NCBI GenBank assembly: GCA_964608315.1
Contig: CAZSNF010000004.1
Location: 1-64,000, forward strand
DNA: 64,000 nt
Source of the DNA: VXPQ01 sp964608315
Lineage (GTDB): Bacteria; Bacteroidota; Rhodothermia; Rhodothermales; VXPQ01
Direction of reading: 5' to 3'
The notes beneath the pieces were generated by a model. The model searched no databases. It was not told where the DNA came from and saw nothing but the letters and a program-made list of their open reading frames with translations. Positions 35,470-43,041 of the stretch are shown one piece after another (the stretch's first letter is position 1; each line of letters opens with the position of its first letter). The position numbers were made by a program, and so were the translations under genes.

Positions 35470-35988
35470 CTATCCGTCGTCATCGTCATTATCATCGTCG
35501 TCATCCCCGTCCTCGTCTTCTATGTCAAGGAGTTCGATTTCATAGATGAGCGTGGCGTTCGGGGGAATGCCGACTTCCCGGAATCCCGTTTCGCCATAGG
35601 CGAGTTCCGGGGGAATGACCAATTGGCGCTCGCCTCCTTCGCGCATTCCCGGAATGCCTTCGACCCAGCCGTCGATCACGGCGTCCGAAGCAAGGCTTAT
35701 GGTCAGCGGCGCGTTCAGGGCGTACGAACTGCCCACGAGGTTTTCGTTTTCGAGCCATCCGGCGTAATGCACCGTAATGCGATGCGTGGAGTCGGCCTGG
35801 TTTCCGTCGCCGACCACGAAATCGTAATACTTCAGGCCGCTGTCGGTCGTTACGTAGGCGTTGGCGGCGACCGTGCGGGGCACCAGAATATTGACTGGAG
35901 GCGGCGGCTCTTCGTTGGCGTCGCAACCGCTTGCGGCGCCGACAAGAACGGCAAGCAGGAACATTCGCCTTGCGTATGCTTGCAGCAT
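35470..35988 (-). CDS. FKBP-type peptidyl-prolyl isomerase lipoprotein with Asp-rich tail
   Basis: From the ATG at 35986-35988 the product has 172 residues: a lipoprotein signal (A-A-S-G-C, Cys22), a short Pro-rich linker and one FKBP domain (I-T-V-H-Y-A-G-W-L near 71-79, G-M-R-E-G-G-E-R-Q-L-V-I-P-P-E-L-A-Y-G at 114-132, L-I-Y-E-I-E-L-L-D-I at the end). The domain is followed by an unusual tail of nearly only Asp (D-E-D-G-D-D-D-D-D-N-D-D-D-D-G), encoded by GAT/GAC triplet repeats. It is probably a periplasmic folding helper; the tail may bind calcium. The frame is open upstream to 36336, but the residues there look random. Confidence 0.88.
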   Translation of the reverse strand: MLQAYARRMFLLAVLVGAASGCDANEEPPPPVNILVPRTVAANAYVTTDSGLKYYDFVVGDGNQADSTHRITVHYAGWLENENLVGSSYALNAPLTISLASDAVIDGWVEGIPGMREGGERQLVIPPELAYGETGFREVGIPPNATLIYEIELLDIEDEDGDDDDDNDDDDG

Positions 35989-36599
35989 TGATTCGGGGAA
36001 ACGAAGAGGGCGGGCCGCGGAACGGGTTGCATGGTTGCGCAAGGCCGTATTTCGCCGCATTGCGATTTTCCGGCGCGCAACGTAATCAGCGTAATACGCA
36101 TGTAGCCGCCATAATACGAAGCGGCAGGGGCCTTGATCCCCTGGGGGCGCGGATTGGGACAGGTCCTTCGCCCGGAACAGATCGCCTGTCGGACGCTGGA
36201 AGCGTTGCGATTGTCGGAAGCATGCACGGCGCGATTCCGGGATCGTTGCGTTGCCGCACGCATATTTCGGAAGCCGGTTGCGAGGGCGCGGGCTGAATGC
36301 GGTGAGCAGGCAGATTGAAAAAGAGGCGGGACACAACGCATTGTGAAATTATTGTCAAGATTATCGATATGCCGTATATTGAAAATGTAAACGTTTACAT
36401 TCAAAACGAAAGATAGAGCGGAAGACAAGGCGGATTGCATGATAGGACAAGCGCGGCGAACGACGCTGCCGTTGTCGCAGACGCGCTCCGTCGCATGCGG
36501 CGCAGAGGGAGTCGGCTATTCTGTGCATCGCGCGGTCTGCATCATTCAGGTCCAGTCCACTTTCTTGCTTTTTTGATCTCCTTACCTCCTACTCCTCAC
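35989..36599. other. Divergent gap between FKBP and LacI genes
   Basis: No gene is supported in these 611 bases. The left part (35990-36340) shows only spurious frames and a partial dispersed site (TAATCAGCGTA near 36083). The right part holds the LacI operator at 36384-36401 and the leader of the regulator. Confidence 0.6.
36384..36401. promoter_or_regulatory. LacI-family operator
   Basis: AATGTAAACGTTTACATT is a perfect 18-bp palindrome with the central CG typical of LacI/GalR operators. It lies about 200 bases upstream of the LacI-type gene, suggesting autoregulation. I see no second perfect copy in the window. Confidence 0.85.
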
Positions 36600-37664
36600 G
36601 TGGCGACTTTGAAAGACGTAGCGAGCAAGGCGGGCGTGTCCATCGCCACGGTGTCCCGGGTGTTCAACGAACCGTACAAAGTGCGTCCCGATACGATGCG
36701 CCAGGTTCGGGAGGCTATCGAGGCGCTGGATTTCAGGCCCAGCCGGGTTGCCCGCCGCTTGCGGGTGGAGGAGGGGCGCAGCCATATTCTGGGCCTGGTT
36801 ATTCCCGATATTCAAAATCCCTTTTGGGCGGACGTTGCGCGCGGCGTAGAAGATGTGGCCTATGCCCAGGGATATGCCTTGCTGCTGCACAATTCGGACG
36901 AAGACTCCGAAAGGCAGCGATTTTGCCTCGAAACCCTGGTGGCCGAGTCCGTGGATGGCGTGATTTTGCCCACGGTCCGCGAACAGGAAACAGAAATTGC
37001 CGTGCTCGTGCGCGAAGGCATTCCTGTCGTGCTCGTGGATCGCCGAATCGAGAGCAATCGATACGACACGGTCGTTTCGGACAACGTGCAGGGAGCTTAC
37101 GAGGCGGTTTCCCTGCTTATCGGGCTGGGGCACCGGCGCATTGGTTTCGTGGGCGGCATCCCTAATGTGTCTTCCAGTCGCGAACGACGCATCGGCTACG
37201 AGCGGGCGCTGGCCCACCATGGGGTTCCCTTTTGCGAGGAACTGGTACGGGAGGGGGTTCGGCCCAAGGAAAACGGTCGGCATCTGACCGGTGAGTTGCT
37301 GCGGCTTGCCGACCCGCCCACGGCGGTATTCACCAATAGCAACCTGCTATCGGTCGGGGCCATTGCAGCCATTCGGGAATGCGGGCTGCGTATTCCGGAC
37401 GATATAGCCCTGGTCGGCTACGACGAATTGCCGTGGGGTCTCGGCGAGGCGTTATCGCCTCCGCTTACGCTGGTTCGCCAGCCGAGTTACGAGATGGGGC
37501 GCAGGGCGGCGGAAATGCTCATGCGCCGCATGGCCGAGCCGGATCGTCCCGCTGCGATATGTGTGCTTTCTCCGGAACTGGCGCCGGGCGGTTCGTGCGG
37601 TTCGCCGCTGCCCGCTTGTCCGCAAAACGGTGCGTCCGCCAACGGCGCGCCTTCCGTTGTTTAA
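36600..37664 (+). CDS. LacI family transcriptional regulator
   Basis: The GTG at 36600 gives the standard N-terminus (A-T-L-K-D-V-A-S-K-A-G-V-S-I-A-T-V-S-R-V-F-N), making 354 residues. The helix-turn-helix spans about residues 4-23. The hinge helix (S-R-V-A-R-R-L-R) and a periplasmic-binding-like sensor domain (G-L-V-I-P-D-I-Q-N-P-F-W-A) follow, with V-G-Y-D-E near the end. The frame is open upstream to 36435 but without family similarity. It probably represses the downstream polysaccharide locus and itself through the operator at 36384, releasing on a sugar ligand. Confidence 0.92.
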   Translation: MATLKDVASKAGVSIATVSRVFNEPYKVRPDTMRQVREAIEALDFRPSRVARRLRVEEGRSHILGLVIPDIQNPFWADVARGVEDVAYAQGYALLLHNSDEDSERQRFCLETLVAESVDGVILPTVREQETEIAVLVREGIPVVLVDRRIESNRYDTVVSDNVQGAYEAVSLLIGLGHRRIGFVGGIPNVSSSRERRIGYERALAHHGVPFCEELVREGVRPKENGRHLTGELLRLADPPTAVFTNSNLLSVGAIAAIRECGLRIPDDIALVGYDELPWGLGEALSPPLTLVRQPSYEMGRRAAEMLMRRMAEPDRPAAICVLSPELAPGGSCGSPLPACPQNGASANGAPSVV

Positions 37665-37690
37665 AACCTAATCCATAACGAGGTCTTATC

Positions 37691-40600
37691 ATGAAGGAAA
37701 TCATACGATTCGGATTCGCGCTGTTGCTGGCGGCATGGGCCGTGTCGGGCAGCGGGACTGCCCGGGCGCAGGGCATAGGCGGTCCGTATACCGTGGACGC
37801 AAACACAGTAGTGCTGCTGAGCTTTGAAGATACATTCGACAATGCTTCCGACCTGGCCGGGGACGGCGTGAAGCACGGGAATGCAGAGATTTTTGCGCAA
37901 TCCGTTAGCGCCGGCCTGGGCAAGGCGTTATATCTGGACAACGACGCCGCGGGGGATTCTTCGTATGTAAGCCTCCCGGATTCGGATGCGCTGGATCTGG
38001 CGGAAAGTTTTACGGTCCGGCTGTGGTTTCAGGTGCTTACGTATGGTACTTCCAACGAAGATCATCGTTTTTTCCCTTCGGTGCTGTGGAAACGAGGCAG
38101 CGAGGAGCATCACTGGAGTCAGGGGAACTACTTCGTGGAGGTCAAAGGGGATACCCGCTACCTTTCCACCGGATACTACGCGCCCAAAGCGGGAGGATAT
38201 CCTTCGATCCAGTCTTCGAACAACCTTATCGAACCGGGGGTCTGGTATCACGCAACGCTTATACGGGACGCGCGCTATAACGTCATTGTGCAGGAAGTGC
38301 ACGATGTGGACGGCGCGCTGATTTACGCCTCGCAACGTCCGTTCAATCCGGAAACCGAAATTCCAAACCTTACGGACTGGGACCTGCTGCTGGGCTGGAA
38401 CGGCAATTTGGGGGGAGACCAGCACGGTTTCTGCGACTGCTTCATCGACGAAGTGGAGATTAGTAATGTCGTGCGCGGCGATCATGACATTCCGCCGATC
38501 GTTTCGGACGTGGAGTTTGACGCCGACGCAGGAATGGTCAGCGCCACCGCGGCGAATATCGGCACCAGCGCCCTGGGCAAAGTCGAATTGCGCTGGCGAC
38601 CGGGTTTTACAGGTTCGTTTAACAATGTGGCCATGACGGCAGGCGCCAGCGACGCCTGGTCGGCGCCCTTGTCCGCAAGCGAAGGGCAGTTCGTTTCTTA
38701 TTACATTCGGGTCGAGAACGAGGCCGGGCAAGTCACGACGCTTCCAGCGGATGCGGAAAGCGACGAGCCCTCGTACTTTCTGTACGGCGAAGCGGCGGAA
38801 AACGATCTCACGCTGCATCTCGACTTCGAGACGGGCTCCGGCGATGTGGTGGATGTCTCTACGTATGGCAACCTGGTCGTGACAGGCGGCGATCCGCAGT
38901 ACGCCATGACGGCGAAAGAAGGATCGTATGCGATGCAGTTCAACGGGGATACGGATTATTTGCAGATCGGCTCGCCGGTGATCGGCGATACCGAAGAGTA
39001 TTCCTTTGAAATGTGGGTGAATGTGGAGGATTTTCAGGAAGATCAGACGCCTGCCGGAAACTGGCAGTTCTGGGCGATCAAGCCCAATAACTGCGCTGTT
39101 TGCTGGGGAGAATCCACATTCGCTATTCTGGCCGGTGCGTTTGACCAGCGCGACATGAAGATTCGCGGACGTTTCTGGATCGAGAACGCGGACGGCGCCG
39201 GGGCGAATGTAGAAGTGCCTGTGGATACGGCGCTGGTTGAAGGGTCCTGGTACCGCATTCTGCTGGAGAACCGTCGTGCGGCAGAGGGAGATGCGTTTGA
39301 TTTTTACGCCATGGTGCAGGTCCGCGACGAAAACGATGCGGTTATCTCCACCAGCTACCAGGGCTATAACGGCAAACCCCTGAACAATCCCGACCTGCCG
39401 TTGCGGCTGGGTATCGCCGAAGGGAACCGTTTCGACGATTCGGCGGGCTTCCAGGGCATTATGGACGCAGTCAAGTACTACAATTATGCGCGAGGGGACA
39501 TCGCAATTCCGGATGCGCTGCCGAGCGTGAGCAACCATGCCGTCGCGGAGAACGCCACGGGCGCGTATGACGTGTCCGTAAGCGCCAGTCCGGGACTTGG
39601 CGCACCCTTGTCCGCGGTCACGCTGCATTACGGCGACGGAGAGACCTTTCAGGAGGCCGCCATGACAGAGTCCGGCGGGATGTACGCGGCGGAGCTCGCC
39701 GCGCCGGCAGCGGGCAGCCTTACCTATTATTATGTCTCGGCGACCAATGAGGCCGGACATGTTGCGCATCTGCCTGAACAGGCTGCGGCCGATGCGCCCC
39801 GGTATTTCGACGTGGCGAATTATGCGTCCGGCAGCCAGCTGGCGTCGCTTGATTTCGAGGGGGATAGCGCTGCAGACAAGTCGAACGCGGGGCATGTCGT
39901 AAACGTTCTCGGAGGTGCTTCCTCCTTTGAGGCCGGCGCCGGCGGTGGATCGGCGCTGACGATGGACGGCGTGGACGACTACCTTGAGGTACTCGGGTCC
40001 GATATAGGCGCTTCCGAATCGTTCTCGTTCGACGTATGGTTCAAGGCAAACGATTTTCGCGAAGGCACCGACGCCGGCAACTGGTTTTATCTGGTGAACA
40101 AGCCGGTTCCCTGCGATTTCTGTTGGGGCGAGGCGACCTTCTCGCTTTTGTGGGGACGGCTCGACAATCCGAACAAGTATCTCGCTGCGCGATTCTGGAA
40201 TCCGGACTACCCCGGCACTCAGGTCGAACTGGAAATCGAGACGTCCATGGAAACCGGGGTATGGTATCATGCCGTGGTCCAGGTGGAGCCGGGTGCGAGC
40301 GGCGACGCCCATCCGTATTACGCTACCTTGCAGTTGCGTAATGCCGACGATGAATTACTGGGCGCTCATCAGGCAGGACTGCCCGCCTTGCCGCGCGCGT
40401 CGGATCATCCCGTGTTCATAGGGCATATAGGCAACCGCGGCTTTTTCGATGGCGCCATCGACAATTTCGCGTTCTACAATCATGCCCAGTTCGATATTGC
40501 GACGTCCGCGGAGGATGAACCGGAATTGCCGCTGACATACGATATGTCGCAGAACTATCCGAATCCGTTCAATCCGTCAACCACGATCTCGTATCAGTTG

Positions 40601-40795
40601 CCTGAGGCGCAGCATGTTACCATGGATGTGTTCGACGTTATGGGACGCAAGGTAGCTACGCTGGTGGACGCCATGCAGCCGGCGGGGCGACTGGAGGCCC
40701 GGTTCGATGCAGGCCATCTTGCGAGCGGCATTTACCTGTACCGCATTCAGGCGGGCAGTTTCGTCTCGGTTCGCAAGATGATGCTGGTCAAATAA
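37691..40795 (+). CDS. LamG-repeat exported protein with T9SS sorting domain
   Basis: This 1034-residue protein has a signal peptide ending A-R-A-Q. Three LamG/concanavalin-like domains follow (about residues 30-250, 355-600 and 705-930), separated by shorter beta-rich linkers. Domains 2 and 3 look duplicated: each contains a W-F/Y-x-x-x-x-K-P segment followed by a C-x-x-C-W-G-E motif. The C-terminus carries the T9SS type A domain (N-Y-P-N-P-F-N-P to K-M-M-L-V-K). No catalytic motif is evident, so it probably binds glycan on the cell surface. It follows the LacI gene by 26 bases and a stable hairpin ends it. Confidence 0.85.
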   Translation: MKEIIRFGFALLLAAWAVSGSGTARAQGIGGPYTVDANTVVLLSFEDTFDNASDLAGDGVKHGNAEIFAQSVSAGLGKALYLDNDAAGDSSYVSLPDSDALDLAESFTVRLWFQVLTYGTSNEDHRFFPSVLWKRGSEEHHWSQGNYFVEVKGDTRYLSTGYYAPKAGGYPSIQSSNNLIEPGVWYHATLIRDARYNVIVQEVHDVDGALIYASQRPFNPETEIPNLTDWDLLLGWNGNLGGDQHGFCDCFIDEVEISNVVRGDHDIPPIVSDVEFDADAGMVSATAANIGTSALGKVELRWRPGFTGSFNNVAMTAGASDAWSAPLSASEGQFVSYYIRVENEAGQVTTLPADAESDEPSYFLYGEAAENDLTLHLDFETGSGDVVDVSTYGNLVVTGGDPQYAMTAKEGSYAMQFNGDTDYLQIGSPVIGDTEEYSFEMWVNVEDFQEDQTPAGNWQFWAIKPNNCAVCWGESTFAILAGAFDQRDMKIRGRFWIENADGAGANVEVPVDTALVEGSWYRILLENRRAAEGDAFDFYAMVQVRDENDAVISTSYQGYNGKPLNNPDLPLRLGIAEGNRFDDSAGFQGIMDAVKYYNYARGDIAIPDALPSVSNHAVAENATGAYDVSVSASPGLGAPLSAVTLHYGDGETFQEAAMTESGGMYAAELAAPAAGSLTYYYVSATNEAGHVAHLPEQAAADAPRYFDVANYASGSQLASLDFEGDSAADKSNAGHVVNVLGGASSFEAGAGGGSALTMDGVDDYLEVLGSDIGASESFSFDVWFKANDFREGTDAGNWFYLVNKPVPCDFCWGEATFSLLWGRLDNPNKYLAARFWNPDYPGTQVELEIETSMETGVWYHAVVQVEPGASGDAHPYYATLQLRNADDELLGAHQAGLPALPRASDHPVFIGHIGNRGFFDGAIDNFAFYNHAQFDIATSAEDEPELPLTYDMSQNYPNPFNPSTTISYQLPEAQHVTMDVFDVMGRKVATLVDAMQPAGRLEARFDAGHLASGIYLYRIQAGSFVSVRKMMLVK

Positions 40796-40829
40796 TTCAG
40801 TATTCCCGATCAGGCTGAGGGGTCGGGCG

Positions 40830-40884
40830 CCGGAAGGAGCCGGGTGCGAGAGCGTAGCCTTTCGCACCCGACCTTCCGGTTTCT
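40830..40884 (+). terminator. Two-part terminator hairpin
   Basis: CCGGAAGG (40830-40837) pairs with CCTTCCGG (40872-40879), and inside it GGGTGCGA pairs with TCGCACCC. A short TTTCT follows. It probably ends the LamG gene transcript. Confidence 0.65.
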
Positions 40885-40973
40885 ATCGTATCGCAAGGAT
40901 TGGCGTCTTGCATGAGTACCGCGAGCGACGCATGCGCAGACAGAGCGGTTGCATATACAACGGATTGGGCCGA

Positions 40974-41567
40974 ATGCGGAGGCGCTTTATCGGGTATGCC
41001 CTGACAGGCGTTCTGTTGCTTGCCGGTTGCGAGACGGGGGTGGATGCGTCTCCGGAACCTGGCGTCTTGCGCATTACGCTGGAAGCCGACCCGGTCGATA
41101 CGGAAATCGTAGTGGTAACTGATCCGGTCGCTGTTTCGCTGGGCGACCGTTTCGACGTCACCACGTTTCAGGGGAAGGCGTTTCGGGATTCCACGTTCTT
41201 TGTGTTGTTTCGGGATCGGGATACGAACCAGCAGGCCGATCAGACGATCAATGTGCTGGCGCAAGCGGAGAACGGGTCGTACGAACGGTTCGTGGCGTTC
41301 GAATCGCATTTGCCGCCGGGGAACTATGATCGTTTCCAGTTCGGCGTGACGGCCAGCGAATTGGCGTTGGGGTCTTTCGTGATTCCGGTGCGGCTTGCGC
41401 AAGGCGCGCCGATCCTGCACGATTTTCATCGGGAGTTTGAAATCATGGCGAACGAGGTTACGGAAATACGGGTACGGATTCGGCCGTTGGCTTCGGTGGT
41501 CCGTTTCCGGAACGCCTTTCTGTTCGATCCCGAGATGGAAATAACCGATATCCGCTATGGATCATAG
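40974..41567 (+). CDS. Uncharacterised lipoprotein
   Basis: From ATG 40974 the product has 197 residues with lipobox L-L-A-G-C. The mature part is beta-rich (T-L-E-A-D-P-V-D-T-E-I-V-V-V-T, N-Y-D-R-F-Q-F-G-V-T-A-S) and may be an Ig-like or DUF4382-like domain. I do not recognise a defined family. The next lipoprotein gene starts 11 bases before its stop, so the pair and the TonB receptor downstream form one translationally coupled unit. Confidence 0.75.
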   Translation: MRRRFIGYALTGVLLLAGCETGVDASPEPGVLRITLEADPVDTEIVVVTDPVAVSLGDRFDVTTFQGKAFRDSTFFVLFRDRDTNQQADQTINVLAQAENGSYERFVAFESHLPPGNYDRFQFGVTASELALGSFVIPVRLAQGAPILHDFHREFEIMANEVTEIRVRIRPLASVVRFRNAFLFDPEMEITDIRYGS

Positions 41568-43041
41568 CAAGATTCGGTCGAGAGGCGTCATAAAACGCTG
41601 GATGTCGTACGGACGGAAAGCCGTGTTTACAGCGGGTTTGCTCGCCTTGCTGGGCGGATGCGATTTGGGACTGGACGACGCGCATCCGAACGAGCCGCCG
41701 AATACGTCGCTGGCCAATATTCCCGTCGAAGGCGATACCTTGTTTGCGCTCGTGACACTGCATTGGAACGGGGGCGATGCGGACGGTTTCGTCGATACGT
41801 ACGAATACCGGCATGTGTCCACTTATTTGACCCGGGGCGATTCCGCGGCGCAGAACTGGACGCGTACGCAGGATACCGGCGTTACGCTGGCGTTCAGTTC
41901 CATTGATCCGTTGAATCGGCAGCGCTTTGAAGTACGCGCCATCGACAACGATGGCGAGCCGGACCCGACGCCGGCGGTCAAGACGTTTTATACGAGTCAG
42001 ACATTCGTGCCCGAAGTGGATATCGTCGTTCCCCGCGACGGGCAGCAGTTTCTTGCGCTGGAGCGAACTTCAGACTGGTGGCAAGGCATTCCCCTGACTT
42101 TCACGGGGCGAGACGAAGACGGGGATGTGGTGGAATACGGATGGGCCGTCGATGGCGGGCCCTGGAACTGGACCCGGGACACGACCCTGTATATTCCTCC
42201 TGCGATGTTTGCTTCTCCGCTTGAAGGAACCCATACGGTGCGCGTCACCGCCCGCGACGACACGGATCTGTTCGATCCGCAGGGCGCAGAGGTCTCCGTA
42301 GCCCTTTCGATACCCCGTTTCGACCGGGAATTGCTCATCCTCGACGAGACGAACGAAGCCAATTTCAATCCGCGCGTGGGGTATGGCGACGACGAAGTGG
42401 ATGCGTTCTACGCCGATCTTTTCGGGCAGGCGGATACCTGGGATTATTACGCCGAAGGCGGGTTGCCGCCGCCGCCGGAACTAGGCCGATACCGCTATGT
42501 GGTGTGGCACGCCGACGACAAGCCCACCAATGCGCCGCATGCGCTTGCCCTTGAAGTCGAATCAGTGAAGGATTATCTGAATGTGGGCGGGAATATCGTT
42601 ATGAGCGGGTGGCGCGTACTGAAATCCTTTGCCTGGCGGGAGAATTTTCCTCTTGCGTTCGGCGAGGGAACGTTCGTCAACGATTACATGCAGATTGGCC
42701 TGGTGGAGGAAACGCCGCTCCTTGCCGATTTTACGGGAGCCATCGGGGTGGGCGGTTTCCCGGATATTCGCGTGGACGCATCCAAACTCGACTTTTTCCC
42801 CAACAACGGCGTACTCAATCAGGTGAACATAATCCGGGAGCGCGGCGGTTTTACGGAGATTGCGGTTGCATACGATACCTCTCCGCAAACGTCGTATCCT
42901 GAATTTCGGGGGAGCGTCGTCGGGCTGATGTATTTCGGGACGAGTTTCGATGCGGCTATTCTCGGTTTTCCTCTGTTCTTTATCGAGCGGGAGGATGCGA
43001 AACGGTTTGCCAAGGCGATCATGGACCGGATGCGGCAATGA
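41557..43041 (+). CDS. Large lipoprotein with Ig/fibronectin-like modules
   Basis: This 494-residue protein has a lipoprotein signal (L-L-G-G-C, about residue 35). The first ~250 residues look like two Ig or fibronectin-type modules (L-H-W-N-G-G-D-A-D-G-F-V-D-T-Y-E-Y-R, then L-T-F-T-G-R-D-E-D-G-D-V-V-E-Y-G-W). The rest is an alpha/beta region (L-L-I-L-D-E-T-N, Y-V-V-W-H-A-D-D) resembling proteins of Rhodothermia outer-membrane loci. Function is unknown. Its stop overlaps the TonB receptor start (ATGA). Confidence 0.78.
   Translation: MDHSKIRSRGVIKRWMSYGRKAVFTAGLLALLGGCDLGLDDAHPNEPPNTSLANIPVEGDTLFALVTLHWNGGDADGFVDTYEYRHVSTYLTRGDSAAQNWTRTQDTGVTLAFSSIDPLNRQRFEVRAIDNDGEPDPTPAVKTFYTSQTFVPEVDIVVPRDGQQFLALERTSDWWQGIPLTFTGRDEDGDVVEYGWAVDGGPWNWTRDTTLYIPPAMFASPLEGTHTVRVTARDDTDLFDPQGAEVSVALSIPRFDRELLILDETNEANFNPRVGYGDDEVDAFYADLFGQADTWDYYAEGGLPPPPELGRYRYVVWHADDKPTNAPHALALEVESVKDYLNVGGNIVMSGWRVLKSFAWRENFPLAFGEGTFVNDYMQIGLVEETPLLADFTGAIGVGGFPDIRVDASKLDFFPNNGVLNQVNIIRERGGFTEIAVAYDTSPQTSYPEFRGSVVGLMYFGTSFDAAILGFPLFFIEREDAKRFAKAIMDRMRQ

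Noticed and set aside
36082..36096. Another full copy of the dispersed site
   Set aside because: Only TAATCAGCGTA matches; the rest diverges, so chance similarity cannot be excluded.
37928..40312. A 794-codon minus-strand frame over the LamG gene
   Set aside because: It is antisense to a protein with a signal peptide, LamG domains and a T9SS end. No domain is seen in the antisense product.
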